Made by a program: the position numbers and the translations under genes. A stretch of DNA of 64,000 bases, taken from positions 1,674,001 through 1,738,000 of the forward strand of contig NZ_CP014782.1 in NCBI RefSeq assembly GCF_002005305.1, in the 5' to 3' direction. Within the stretch, counting starts at the first letter, position 1. Each line of letters starts with the position of its first letter. Shown here one piece after another: positions 53,061 to 62,123 of this stretch. The notes below the pieces were generated by a model, which was not told the origin of the DNA, ran no database searches, and worked only from the letters and a program-made list of their open reading frames with translations. The stretch is from Shewanella psychrophila (GTDB lineage: Bacteria; Pseudomonadota; Gammaproteobacteria; Enterobacterales; Shewanellaceae).

Positions 53061-53285
53061 CTGACTGTCCTCTTTTTCTGGGGGTTGCCACAGTATACGC
53101 GTAAATTTATAACTTGTGAGGATTTGAGCGCAAAGAGCTAGCATAACTGACTAGAAAACAATCTTTTATTTAAACTAATTTAATGCAAAAAACTAAAATA
53201 AAACCTGAATTACCCGCTAAGTAAACCAAAGAGAAAGTAATATATACAAAATAAAACCAACCAAAAATACATAGCCACAACAAAT

Positions 53286-53299
53286 TACACATATGTGTA
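53286..53299. promoter_or_regulatory. 14-bp perfect palindrome upstream of the TetR-like gene
   Basis: TACACATATGTGTA is its own reverse complement and lies about 67 bases before the TetR-like start, in the region shared with hinT. It may be the regulator's own operator. Confidence 0.4.
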
Positions 53300-53365
53300 T
53301 ACAAAGCAATTGACACAAGGAGCTAAACCCTTTTTAATGATGAAAATTTTAAGGGAATATATTCA

Positions 53366-53779
53366 ATGCTGACAAATAAAGAGACCGCTCTGCTCGACGC
53401 CGCCGGTGAACTGATTAGAGAAAAAGGCATGATTGCCTTGAACATGTCCGATGTTCACAAGAAAGCTGGCTACTCTAGGGCCGCGCAGTATCAATCTTTT
53501 AGTGATAAGAACTCATTGTTAGCGGCATTGTGTATGCGGGAATTGGTAGAAAACACCATTGCCATCGAAGAGCAAAGGTATAAAGAGCTATCCGCAGATT
53601 TCACCGTCGTCCTTAGGCCAGTAGTGTATGACTATTTGAAATTATCTGATCGCCTGATGATAGATTCGGCCTTCTCTCAAATGCACTCAAGTGTAAAGAG
53701 CCTACCCGATGTTGAAGAGTTTTCATTCCTGAAGCAAGGATTTGATTTCTTACATACGGAAAGAAGCAAAGCTAAATAA
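53366..53779 (+). CDS. TetR/AcrR-like regulator, short
   Basis: A 137-residue protein with a TetR-like N-terminal HTH (LIREKGMIALNMSDVHKKAGYSRAAQYQSFSDKNSLL in pieces). The remainder is about 60 residues shorter than typical TetR ligand domains, so it may be a compact form or a truncated gene. The last residues HTERSKAK are followed by a clear stop. The gene is divergent from hinT and convergent with the YgiW-like gene. Target unknown. Confidence 0.75.
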   Translation: MLTNKETALLDAAGELIREKGMIALNMSDVHKKAGYSRAAQYQSFSDKNSLLAALCMRELVENTIAIEEQRYKELSADFTVVLRPVVYDYLKLSDRLMIDSAFSQMHSSVKSLPDVEEFSFLKQGFDFLHTERSKAK

Positions 53780-53846
53780 TCTGTCTAGCCCTAAAATAAA
53801 TTACCAATCAGAAGTGTTCATCTTTCAGTGACATTTGAGGAAAAAG

Positions 53847-53878
53847 AAAGCACCAAACCTTTCAACGTTAGGTGCTTT
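53847..53878. terminator. Terminator between TetR-like and YgiW-like genes
   Basis: Stem AAAGCACC/GGTGCTTT with Ts on both strands; it separates convergent genes. Confidence 0.65.
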
Positions 53879-53919
53879 ATATATCAAGCCGCTACCCACT
53901 TAAATTTAGTACTCGTAAT

Positions 53920-54297
53920 CTATAATATTTGAATGTGTTCAGCTTCTATTTCTGGAATACTCCCTCCTTCGAATTCTCCATAAATCCTTAATTTTGTCTT
54001 CGAATTAATGGGTGTCATTAAATGAATATCATCATCCACTTCTACTTCAATTTGCCCTTCTCCATCAGAAAATAAATATGTATCCTTGCTGATTTGGCTC
54101 AAAAAGTGACCTTCGACGATGACGTCTTTCTCATCAGAAAACATGCTTGATTCTTTTATCAAAGTCATCACAGAAGATAGGTCAGCGGGTCCACTAAAGT
54201 TCACATTACTTTCTATAGCATTCGAGTTATTAGCTAAAGAGATAGTTGGAATTAAAACGAGTGAACTTACAATAGCAATAGTTGCCTTTTTCATCAT
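53920..54297 (-). CDS. YgiW/YdeI-type stress OB-fold protein (BOF domain)
   Basis: A 125-residue periplasmic protein with signal peptide (to about residue 22) and the bacterial OB-fold: VIVEGHFLSQISKDTYLFSDGEGQIEVEVDD (pieces) then KLRIYGEFEG and IEAEHIQIL. YgiW family members give tolerance to peroxide, cationic peptides or acid, and ygiW neighbours qseBC in E. coli. Here it is divergent from a PepSY and a two-component pair. Good AAAGGAAAA site. Confidence 0.85.
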   Translation of the reverse strand: MMKKATIAIVSSLVLIPTISLANNSNAIESNVNFSGPADLSSVMTLIKESSMFSDEKDVIVEGHFLSQISKDTYLFSDGEGQIEVEVDDDIHLMTPINSKTKLRIYGEFEGGSIPEIEAEHIQIL

Positions 54298-54440
54298 TTT
54301 TCCTTTTTAAAGGTTAGGGGTTTCGTTTTGATGAAACGATTAAAACATTAACTGTTTGAACTACTGATGAGTACTTCATTCATATTCGATTCATTTAACC
54401 TCAGGTATACTAAATACAAACAAGCAAGTTTGTGGGCGCA

Positions 54441-54827
54441 ATGCTAAATTTTATTAGTCGATTCTTATTATTACTGTGTATACCTACTTCGTTGGTGTAC
54501 GCCAACGAAGTCGAAAAAAACGGACATATTTTGATTCAAGATGAATTTCGTAGCGGTACACACGTAAATATTGAAGAGGATCAAGATGAAGTATATGAGG
54601 CTGTAAAAAAAGGGTTAATCAGACCCTTTTCAGAATTATATAACACTATAGATAAGCAGTTGAATGGAAGGCTGATTAAAATTGAGCTTGAAGAAGATGA
54701 TGACGAATGGATATACGAAATCAAGCTTATACACAACGACAACGTTGTCAAAGTTGAATACAACGCCGCTACGCTTAACATGATTAAGATAGAGGCACGA
54801 AATATTATTGATATTATTAAGAAGTAG
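54441..54827 (+). CDS. Exported PepSY-domain protein
   Basis: A protein of about 128 residues (start ATG 54441, or GTG 54432) with a signal peptide ending VYAN. The domain is PepSY: YEAVKKGLIRPFSEL, then LNGRLIKIELEEDDDEWIYEIK and VVKVEYNAATLNMI. Small PepSY proteins sit beside response regulator/kinase pairs and may modulate the sensor or inhibit proteases. It lies 11 bases before the response regulator. Confidence 0.85.
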   Translation: MLNFISRFLLLLCIPTSLVYANEVEKNGHILIQDEFRSGTHVNIEEDQDEVYEAVKKGLIRPFSELYNTIDKQLNGRLIKIELEEDDDEWIYEIKLIHNDNVVKVEYNAATLNMIKIEARNIIDIIKK

Positions 54828-54838
54828 TACGGTTTTAA

Positions 54839-55498
54839 ATGAAAATATTAGTTATTGAAGATGACCCCCTACTTGGGCAACAGATAATGGCAACCCTTGA
54901 ACAAGCGGGTTGGGTTCCTGAACTCTCACAAGATGGCATTGATGCGCTATACCGAGCAACAGCCGAACGGTGGGAGGTCATTATTCTTGATCTAGGTCTT
55001 CCTAAACTGGATGGCATTACCGTTTTGAAGGGAATAAGAGATGAGGGGATCAATACACCAGTCATAATATTAAGCGCCCGAGACACACTCTCTCAACGGG
55101 TAGATGGCCTCAATGCCGGGGCAGACGATTATTTAACTAAACCATTTGATATGGTAGAACTGATAGCAAGAGTTCGTGCACAGCTACGCCGCGCATCCGG
55201 ACAAACTTCCTCAGTGTTCCAAATCGGTGAACTGAGTTTAGATACAAGGGCCTCTAAGGTGCTCTGGTTAGGTGAGGTCGTTGATTTAACAGCCTTAGAG
55301 TACAAAGTTGTTGCTTACTTCATGCAAAATAGTGACAAGGTAATTTCCCGTCTTGAACTTGTTGAGCAGATATACAAACAGGATTTCGATCGAGACTCAA
55401 ACACCATTGAAGTATTTATTGGTCGTATACGAAAAAAGATCTCCCCCTCTGTCATCAAAACAGTTAGAGGACTAGGATATCAGTTAAATGGTAAGTAA
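54839..55498 (+). CDS. OmpR-family response regulator (QseB/PmrA-like)
   Basis: A 219-residue regulator with a receiver domain (acidic EDDPLLG, phospho-Asp in VIILDLGLPKLDG about residue 51, and the YLTKPFD lysine) and a winged-helix output (RLELVEQIYKQ, NTIEVFIGRIRKKI, VIKTVRGLGYQL). The closest style is QseB/PmrA. Ribosome site weak; the kinase gene overlaps its 3' end by 11 bases. Confidence 0.93.
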   Translation: MKILVIEDDPLLGQQIMATLEQAGWVPELSQDGIDALYRATAERWEVIILDLGLPKLDGITVLKGIRDEGINTPVIILSARDTLSQRVDGLNAGADDYLTKPFDMVELIARVRAQLRRASGQTSSVFQIGELSLDTRASKVLWLGEVVDLTALEYKVVAYFMQNSDKVISRLELVEQIYKQDFDRDSNTIEVFIGRIRKKISPSVIKTVRGLGYQLNGK

Positions 55499-56828
55499 CT
55501 CTTTAATTTTTAAACGATTAAGCATTCGGAATAGGCTTTTTCTTGCCGCCTGTTTTTGGCTTGGCGGCATGATCATTATCGCAGGTATTGTTATCCCTAA
55601 ATTGGTTAATGAATATCTAACAGAAAATATGATCACTCAGCTACAGCTTTCGCTGGACGAAATCGCTGGTAATCTAGCACTAAATGATAAAGGGAAACTC
55701 TCTCTCACCGAAGGCCTTTCAGATCCACGATTTAAAAAACCCTACAGTGGCCTCTATTGGAGTGCGAACAGTAGTAATCAACTACTCCGTTCTCGTTCAC
55801 TGTGGGATAAAAAAATTCAAGAAGAAAAAGGCCACTTATCAAAAACACTAGTTGGGGCAAAGAATGAAGAATTACTCTATATATCTCAGTCAATTTACCT
55901 GCCTGGCGTTGCCGAGCCAGTTAACGTCATTGTTGGTGTAGACCGAAAACCTCTTGAAGTAACGCTAGAAAAGGTAATAGCTAAACTATGGCTGATACTA
56001 TCGATTCTGTTTATCGGTATTCTCTTATTTATCATCGCCCAAGTTCACTGGTCACTGCGCCCGTTAAACAATCTACACCGACAACTTAACTCTCTGAAAG
56101 AAGGCAAACAAGAAAGTATCAATGGCGAGTTTCCAGTCGAGTTGGCTCCAGTCGTTTCCGATTTAAATGCCCTTTTGTTTCATTATCAAGAATTACTTCA
56201 TAGAGCGAGGAATCACGCAGGTAACCTCTCTCATGCTATTAAGACACCACTCTCTATTCTGAGAAATCAAGTATCCTTACTGTCAAATACTGACTATAAA
56301 ATCCTGATCCAATCCATTAATCAGGTGCAGCGCCAAATAGATCACCATATGAGTAAAACTCGTGTAGCGGGTTCTATTCACATACTCAGCGTTAAAACAA
56401 AGCCCTGCGAGAGGGTGGACGCAATTTCTATGGCATTTGATAAAGTATATTCCTCAAGAAACGTGTTACTGATAAACGAGCTAGCACAAGAGTTAGAAGT
56501 CTTAATAGAGCAGGCCGACCTAGATGATATGTTGGGCAACTTGATCGAAAATGCCTATAAATGGTCCAACTCCTTAATTCGCGTCCATGCAAAAGCTCAT
56601 GAGGAACATATAACCATATTTGTCGACGACGATGGGCCCGGAATTGCCAACGAGCAACTCGACAACATAACCAAACGCGGATACCGCCTTGACGAAGAGG
56701 TGATGGGTTCGGGCTTAGGCCTTAATATCGCATCTGAAATAGCCCACAGTTACAGGGGATCACTATCGTTTAAAAAAAGTAGCATGGGCGGTTTGAGCGC
56801 AGCCCTTACGCTCATCATCACGACTTAA
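55488..56828 (+). CDS. Sensor histidine kinase (QseC/PhoQ-like)
   Basis: A 446-residue kinase with transmembrane helices (about 17-37 and 164-185) around a periplasmic sensor domain. The phospho-acceptor is His in GNLSHAIKTPLSIL. ATPase boxes: NLIENAYKWSN, VDDDGPGI and GSGLGLNIA. The N-terminus overlaps the response regulator, so the two are coupled. The ligand is not predictable. Confidence 0.92.
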   Translation: MVSNSLIFKRLSIRNRLFLAACFWLGGMIIIAGIVIPKLVNEYLTENMITQLQLSLDEIAGNLALNDKGKLSLTEGLSDPRFKKPYSGLYWSANSSNQLLRSRSLWDKKIQEEKGHLSKTLVGAKNEELLYISQSIYLPGVAEPVNVIVGVDRKPLEVTLEKVIAKLWLILSILFIGILLFIIAQVHWSLRPLNNLHRQLNSLKEGKQESINGEFPVELAPVVSDLNALLFHYQELLHRARNHAGNLSHAIKTPLSILRNQVSLLSNTDYKILIQSINQVQRQIDHHMSKTRVAGSIHILSVKTKPCERVDAISMAFDKVYSSRNVLLINELAQELEVLIEQADLDDMLGNLIENAYKWSNSLIRVHAKAHEEHITIFVDDDGPGIANEQLDNITKRGYRLDEEVMGSGLGLNIASEIAHSYRGSLSFKKSSMGGLSAALTLIITT

Positions 56829-57007
56829 TTTATGGGGATGTCAGGCTATAGCTAACAAAGAGATTCCTAGGCTTATTTTAATGTAACTCAAATATAAACC
56901 CAACGACCATGATGAACGATGCTTACAACACAATCAGATCGTTCGCAAAACAACCAATGACGTACGAAAAGTCTCTGACCATTATTCCGGAGCCTGTAGC
57001 AAAAACC

Positions 57008-57345
57008 TTAAGTCTTAACTAAATACACAACACCATATTTTTCATAGACATTTTTAACTTCGTTCCCCTCACCTAATACGATAACTTGCTGGCCTTTCTG
57101 CGTTACAGCCTTACCTGCAGTATCTAATACAATGGCGATACCCAGTGCAGTCAACATGGGAGAGCTATAAGCATTGTAATGATGGTGATGCCTTGAAACC
57201 ACCACAATCGGTGCCCTATACCGACTTTCTGACACTTAACCCCACCAGCTCGCTCACAACCTAGAGTTGTAGACTGAGCCGTTGTGGAAGCAAGTACAAG
57301 AAAAGTGAATGCGGTAACAGTAGCTAATGTATTAATCTTGAACAT
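57008..57345 (-). pseudogene. Small exported protein gene, probably frameshifted
   Basis: A frame starting at 57345 codes for a good signal peptide (MFKINTLATVTAFTFLVLAS) and about 15 further sensible residues, then becomes implausible and stops. The frame ending at 57008 codes for RYRAPIVVV, then HHHHYNAY and a regular soluble protein to VVYLVKT. The span is 338 bases, one short of a multiple of 3, so a one-base deletion near 57230 would join the frames into about 112 residues. No standard slippery site is seen. It could also be a sequence error. Confidence 0.5.
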
Positions 57346-57504
57346 AATGACCTCTTAATCGGATATATACTGTTCAAGGTATCCAACATACCAGAACAGC
57401 AAACACAAGAGAGTACACATGGTGACTAGTCACCATGTAAAACAACATTGAAGAGTAGTAGTCTTCATTCCCAATCTACTAATAGTTGATGATATCGCGC
57501 CAAT

Positions 57505-57528
57505 AAAAAAGCGCCCGTAGGCGCTTTT
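57505..57528 (-). terminator. Terminator downstream of csgG
   Basis: Stem GCGCC/GGCGC with CGTA loop, A-run before and T-run after; on the minus strand it is TTTTTTATT-flanked. It ends the leftward csg genes. Confidence 0.75.
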
Positions 57529-57558
57529 ATGACAAAACAAATAAACACAAAGTAAAGT

Positions 57559-58407
57559 TTAACCCTGTTTAATACGCTCACTCACTCTGGCTTCTGAGTG
57601 GGCTTCTAACCAATACTTTTGTAACACTGTATTCTTCAAGCCTATGTCAGGGCTGCCTAAGTTCCAGGCGCGCTTCCAGATCCCATCGGCTATCATATGC
57701 ACGACAGCACTCTCAATTGCTTGTGCCACACAGAGACTCACAGGCTCATTTGAGGTATAACCAAGTTCAGACTCAAGCAAGTCTTGAGCGTCGATAAACT
57801 TAAATACCCCGGCAGAGATCTCTTTAGAAAGAATAGACTTAGTTGTGGTAACACTGCTAAGTAAACGACCCGTTCTAATGTCTACGGCTCTTAAGTTAAC
57901 TGTTACCGTATCGACCCTAAACTTAGTATTAACGCCTATACCCAGATACCTTGCCCCTGCACCGCCGGTTTTGATGTTGGTGTCATAGGCGACAATACCG
58001 CCTTCCATCAAAATCTGGGCTGAGCTTAATTGGGGAAGTTGACTCGCTTCGCCTTTAAGGCCTGCTCTAACAATTTTTCTCTCTGTCAGAAGGTTCTGCA
58101 ACCCTTCCCGTTCTACAGGAACAAACCAACTTGAATCATTCAGTGCCTGAGCAAGAAATGCCGTGCCGCTTTGAGGCACGGCCGTCGAAAAGTTACTCGA
58201 TGGTATGGGCTTATATTGCCCCGTTTGATCACGAAAATCATAAACGGCGGCTACCATACTCCCCTGTGGATGTGGTAAACCGATAAGGTCATAGTAGGTG
58301 TCACTCTTTGGCATCAGACTCGTTGATGATTCTATACCTTCAAATTCACCCGTGGTCGAGCATGCAGTCAACAGCAATAAGGCTGCACTGATTATTAACT
58401 TCTTCAT
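57559..58407 (-). CDS. csgG: CsgG curli export channel lipoprotein
   Basis: A 282-residue outer-membrane lipoprotein (lipobox LTAC, acylated Cys near 16). CsgG features: VAAVYDFRDQTGQYKP, SSWFVPVEREGLQNLLTERKIVR in pieces, GARYLGIGVNTKFRVDTVTVNLR and the SILSKEISAGVFKF barrel strand. It forms the nonameric pore that secretes curlin subunits. It is the last of the csgDEFG-like leftward genes, two bases after csgF. Confidence 0.93.
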   Translation of the reverse strand: MKKLIISAALLLLTACSTTGEFEGIESSTSLMPKSDTYYDLIGLPHPQGSMVAAVYDFRDQTGQYKPIPSSNFSTAVPQSGTAFLAQALNDSSWFVPVEREGLQNLLTERKIVRAGLKGEASQLPQLSSAQILMEGGIVAYDTNIKTGGAGARYLGIGVNTKFRVDTVTVNLRAVDIRTGRLLSSVTTTKSILSKEISAGVFKFIDAQDLLESELGYTSNEPVSLCVAQAIESAVVHMIADGIWKRAWNLGSPDIGLKNTVLQKYWLEAHSEARVSERIKQG

Positions 58408-58409
58408 GC

Positions 58410-58820
58410 TTAGCCCCCCGTGCCCGTATCAACTAATCCACCGACCTCAATCACAGTTGTTTCACCTGTGACTATGTCAGTAATATGTACAAGCAAGGTG
58501 CCGTCTTCATTAACGACATTGATCTCAAAATCCGTTGTTTTTAGGTAGCCTTCGCCACCATTAGCCGCATCGTTAAACAGTTGACTCATCAAGCGAGACT
58601 CTAACGAGCTGGCCATTCTTTCTAGTGCCGTAGGAGGCGTATAACCTGAACTAGTCTTATGGTCATTTTGCGCCGAGGCATTAGCTAAGAGGTATGAACC
58701 ATTTAGGTAACTGCCACCAAAGTTGGGGTTTACAGGCGTATAGATCAATTGGGTTGCGCTGACGGAAAATTCCATCAAGCTGATCACTATGCCACTTCCA
58801 AGTAATCTGAATTTATTCAT
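58410..58820 (-). CDS. csgF: CsgF curli assembly factor
   Basis: The start is ATG 58820, with AGGGACC upstream, giving 136 residues and a signal peptide ending VSAT. The mature N-terminus TQLIYTPVNPNFGGSYLNGSYLLANA is the CsgG-binding segment of CsgF, in pieces (YTPVNPNFGG, NGSYLLANA). CsgF sits on the CsgG pore and helps anchor the nucleator CsgB. Spacing to csgE is 13 bases. Confidence 0.92.
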   Translation of the reverse strand: MNKFRLLGSGIVISLMEFSVSATQLIYTPVNPNFGGSYLNGSYLLANASAQNDHKTSSGYTPPTALERMASSLESRLMSQLFNDAANGGEGYLKTTDFEINVVNEDGTLLVHITDIVTGETTVIEVGGLVDTGTGG

Positions 58821-58833
58821 TTGCGGTCCCTGT

Positions 58834-59310
58834 CTAAAATTCATCTGGAGCAAGGTCTGGGTCTAAAAATTGTGCCCAACTTGCCTGTTTCTTATTTTGC
58901 CTCAAAGTTTGATTAACCCTGGAAGCCGCAGCAGCAGCCTGCTCATCGATATTTCGACTCGCTGGTGATACCACAGTGATATATATTGGTTTTCTATTAT
59001 GTAAAATGGTGACTTTACTGCCGCTACGAGCCGTTGCACGCTCGACAATACTCAAGCCTGAATGCGATGAAATCCCACCTATGTCCCTGTACGCCGAAAC
59101 AAACTCACGGTAAAAACGGTGGCCAACACGGGTCATTGCCCTGTTTAAGATCAAACCATCGACAAGATCTGTCTCTTGTTTTGGCTTTGCATCACTGATG
59201 TTTTGAGATTCGAGAGCTTGTTTCGATTTAACTTCTGCTTTACGTAATTCATCCGCCGAAATGAAAAAGACCATATTGTACAAAATTAAAAAGCAAACGA
59301 TTTGCTTCAC
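58834..59310 (-). CDS. csgE: CsgE curli specificity factor
   Basis: I place the start at GTG 59310: it overlaps the TGA of the LuxR gene (GTGA), and GAGG lies about 7 bases upstream. The frame opens earlier (59343) but inside luxR. About 158 residues, signal peptide at the front (VKQIVCFLILYNMVFFIS). CsgE motifs: LILNRAMTRVGHRFYREFVSAY in pieces, SIVERATARSG, PIYITVVSP, AAAASRVNQTL. It caps the CsgG channel from the periplasm. Confidence 0.9.
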   Translation of the reverse strand: MKQIVCFLILYNMVFFISADELRKAEVKSKQALESQNISDAKPKQETDLVDGLILNRAMTRVGHRFYREFVSAYRDIGGISSHSGLSIVERATARSGSKVTILHNRKPIYITVVSPASRNIDEQAAAAASRVNQTLRQNKKQASWAQFLDPDLAPDEF

Positions 59311-59939
59311 AGATGAACCTCGTGAAGGTGAGTTTGTGCCCATGCTATTGCTTGACCACGGCTCGACACGCCTATTTTTCTAAACGCTCGATAGAGGTGA
59401 GTTTTGATGGTGCTTTCACTAACAAACAACTGACTCGCGATGTCTACATTAGTGCTACCACTGAGCAGTGCCTGGAGCACTTCCCGCTCCCGAATAGTCA
59501 GGTTATCACTGCCCTCTAGGTTAGATTGTTCATCTCCACTACTATGGATTAATTTAGCAGGGATAACAGACTTGCCACGCAAAATATTGGCTAAGCCCTG
59601 CCCTACGTCTTCTAATGAGGCATCACAATAGAAAATACCGGCTGTAACAGTAGGATGAATAAGAAACCGAGCATCTATTTGTCTAGGATAATGTAGGAAT
59701 ACAACCCTCGAGGCGTATTCTTTCTCGACGTGTCGCTGAATTTGATAGGCGTTTTGTACATCAACAGTGGCTAAATCAATAACAACCAGTGAAACCCCAC
59801 CCTTCTTGATCTCGGGCTCCACTTTCTCTGGCGTCACTTTAACCAGCTTAACCAAGAATTCTTGTGGCCAGCGTGTATCCAAAAGATCGGCAAGTAACTG
59901 AGAACGTGAAACAACAATCCAATTTATGACTTTAAACAT
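59307..59939 (-). CDS. LuxR-type curli regulator (CsgD-like)
   Basis: A 210-residue regulator: an N-terminal receiver-like domain without the usual acidic pair and phospho-Asp, then a LuxR HTH (LTIREREVLQALLSGSTN, then SESTIKTHLYRAFRKIGV, about residues 147-190). Same place and order as csgD before csgEFG. CsgD also has an unorthodox receiver. It probably activates csgBA and the downstream genes. Coupled to csgE by a 4-base overlap. Confidence 0.87.
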   Translation of the reverse strand: MFKVINWIVVSRSQLLADLLDTRWPQEFLVKLVKVTPEKVEPEIKKGGVSLVVIDLATVDVQNAYQIQRHVEKEYASRVVFLHYPRQIDARFLIHPTVTAGIFYCDASLEDVGQGLANILRGKSVIPAKLIHSSGDEQSNLEGSDNLTIREREVLQALLSGSTNVDIASQLFVSESTIKTHLYRAFRKIGVSSRGQAIAWAQTHLHEVHL

Positions 59940-60057
59940 ACAGCTGACTCCATGTCGTAATATTCACTGTGTCAGGGGTTTGACAATAACAATTAAGCTA
60001 CACTAGTGCGACAGATGTATCTATCGATTTTATCTATCTATTAACTTTTTTATATGT

Positions 60058-60090
60058 AAGCAAAAAGGATGCTTAACACCCTTTTTGCTT
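60058..60090. terminator. Hairpin between csgA and the LuxR gene
   Basis: An 11-bp perfect stem AAGCAAAAAGG/CCTTTTTGCTT with an 11-base loop lies 10 bases after the csgA stop. It could attenuate transcription into the regulator. No canonical T-tract on the minus strand. Confidence 0.5.
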
Positions 60091-60099
60091 TATATACTC

Positions 60100-62103
60100 T
60101 TACTCAGGCACACTGCCTTGCATAATAGTCACTTGATTGTTAGAGCCAAAACTCATCACATTTGCCGTGTTGTATGCATCATATTGACTCACACTGGCAA
60201 GGTTTCCGGCACCGCCTTCAACATAAACATCAGTAACATGATTATTACCATATTGAATCACACCGATATCATTACCAGCCCCAGTGAAAGACTCAACAGT
60301 CGCGCTGTTAAACTCACCTGTCTGAGCGATATCAATTTGTGAACCACTATCGGCAGCGTCTGCATACGCTAAGTTTTCAGTACCCGTTTGAGCAATATGG
60401 ATAATGTTGTCATTACCATAAGTTCCCGCACCTAAGTCATCACCATACCAATTACTCGCAGTATCACTGTTGGTTACGCGGTTACCTGTACCTGACTGTA
60501 CGATAGTAATTTCACTCCCGTTACCACCTTCAGTTGCTGCACCAGCATAGTTATCATTACCAATTTGCGTCACATTGATAGTGTTACCAAAACTAAAGTC
60601 CGCTTGGTCGATAAGAACCGTGTTTGAATTACCTGTTTGTGCCACGACTGCTGTATCATTAGTACCTGCTTGATTGATAGTGGCAGTGTTACCAGACCCT
60701 TCAAGGCTTCCCGCTTGAGTCAGGGTTAACAAGTTGCTCGCGCCACTTTGATTAACATTGGCAATATTAGATAAGTCATTCTGCGTCACATTAGCCGTTT
60801 GCTCATCACCTGTTTGAGTGATAGTTGCATCGTTAAGTGAACCCGTTTGCAACACAGTTGCTGAGCTTCCAAAGCTATTCTGCTCAACAGATACTAGGTT
60901 TTCGGCTCCAGTTTGATCTATATCGGCTGTATTCCCTTCATCAAGCTGATCGACTAGCGCAATGTTACCCTCTGCGGTTTGATCTATATTGGCAATATTC
61001 AAATCACCAACTTGGTTAAGCACTGCGCTGTTACCAGCAGCAGACTGAACTACGTAAGCCTGGTTAGCTTCACCATCTGAATAGACAACAGCTTCATTGT
61101 CTTTTGCTGATTGTGTCACTTCGGCGATGTTAAGGTCACCTAGCTGGGTCACATCGGCTGAGTTACGCTTTGCTGATTGCGTAACCCTAGCGTCATTACC
61201 GTTACCAGTTTGCCCAACCATAGCGGCATTACGCTTAGCCGTCTGAGTAATTGCGCCCTTGTTTGAATTGCCTGTTTGATCCAGTGAAGCTAAGTTTCTC
61301 GCTGCAGTTTGGCTCACTCGTGCATCGTTATTGTTGCCAATTTGACTAACACTGGCACTGTTTTTCTGTGCAAATTGCTCTACGTAACCTGTGTTTTCAT
61401 TACCAGATTGAACCAGGTCTGCACGGGTAGAATCCATTCCGCCATCATGGTCAAAATTACCAGTATTTTGAAGGATATCACCATTGTTACCGGCACCCGT
61501 TTGAGTTAATTCGGCTACGGCTGCATCTGAAACATCTTGAGAAATGAATGCATTATTATCGGCACCCGTGTTCTGCACGATTGTGGCATTAGCAAAATCA
61601 GACCAACGGTTGTTGATTTCAGCCGTGTCGCCATTACCATTTTGAGTAATTGCAGAAATTGCGCCATCGGCATTATTCTGAGTAACATTAGCGGTATTAT
61701 CATTGCCATTTTGAGCAACTGAAGCTAATGCTGACTGCTCATTATTAAGCTTCTGCATGATAGTGGCCGTATTCTCATTTCCGATAGAATCGACAGTGGC
61801 TAACGCAGAAGACGTCGCATCTTGCTGATCAACTGTTGCCGTGTTGCCATCACCTTTTTGGTTAATGCGGGCTTCTGTTTCAGTTGTTCTCGCTTGAGTT
61901 GCGGTTGCTGTATTATTTGAACCTTCCTGGTTAACTAATACTTTGTTGTATGAACTCGCATTAGTTTGAGTCACTGTAGCCGTATTTTGTACACCACCAA
62001 CTTGAGTGACTTCAGCTAAGTTATGAGTGCTATCCTCGGCATAAACACTAGTAGATGCTAAGAGTGCAGCTGATACAACAAGTGCAATTTTGGTCTGATT
62101 CAT
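60100..62103 (-). CDS. csgA: Giant curlin (CsgA-type amyloid subunit) with many repeats
   Basis: A 667-residue exported protein (signal peptide about 1-22, VYAE) made of roughly 28 curlin repeats of about 22 residues, each with the N-x-A-x-V-x-Q-x-G-x-x-N pattern. E. coli CsgA has five repeats in 151 residues. The last third (about 440-667) differs: longer glycine- and asparagine-rich loops (NDNYAGAATEGGNG, SNWYGDDLGAGTYGNDN) but still ends with regular repeats. It should polymerise into surface amyloid fibres through CsgG. csgB is 20 bases upstream in the same direction. Start after GGGAAAGGG. Confidence 0.9.
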   Translation of the reverse strand: MNQTKIALVVSAALLASTSVYAEDSTHNLAEVTQVGGVQNTATVTQTNASSYNKVLVNQEGSNNTATATQARTTETEARINQKGDGNTATVDQQDATSSALATVDSIGNENTATIMQKLNNEQSALASVAQNGNDNTANVTQNNADGAISAITQNGNGDTAEINNRWSDFANATIVQNTGADNNAFISQDVSDAAVAELTQTGAGNNGDILQNTGNFDHDGGMDSTRADLVQSGNENTGYVEQFAQKNSASVSQIGNNNDARVSQTAARNLASLDQTGNSNKGAITQTAKRNAAMVGQTGNGNDARVTQSAKRNSADVTQLGDLNIAEVTQSAKDNEAVVYSDGEANQAYVVQSAAGNSAVLNQVGDLNIANIDQTAEGNIALVDQLDEGNTADIDQTGAENLVSVEQNSFGSSATVLQTGSLNDATITQTGDEQTANVTQNDLSNIANVNQSGASNLLTLTQAGSLEGSGNTATINQAGTNDTAVVAQTGNSNTVLIDQADFSFGNTINVTQIGNDNYAGAATEGGNGSEITIVQSGTGNRVTNSDTASNWYGDDLGAGTYGNDNIIHIAQTGTENLAYADAADSGSQIDIAQTGEFNSATVESFTGAGNDIGVIQYGNNHVTDVYVEGGAGNLASVSQYDAYNTANVMSFGSNNQVTIMQGSVPE

Positions 62104-62123
62104 CGGTATTGTTTTCCCTTTCC

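Noticed and set aside
57130..57240. Programmed ribosomal frameshift in the split exported gene
   Set aside because: No slippery heptamer in frame; a stop lies just before the second frame's GTG, so a mutation is simpler.
60085..61722. Several plus-strand ORFs within the curlin gene
   Set aside because: They are antisense shadows of a low-complexity repeat gene, with no ribosome sites and no family resemblance.
60100..62103. Regular spaced repeats that could look like a CRISPR array
   Set aside because: The repeats are degenerate at DNA level, coding, and match the curlin pattern; no cas genes are near.
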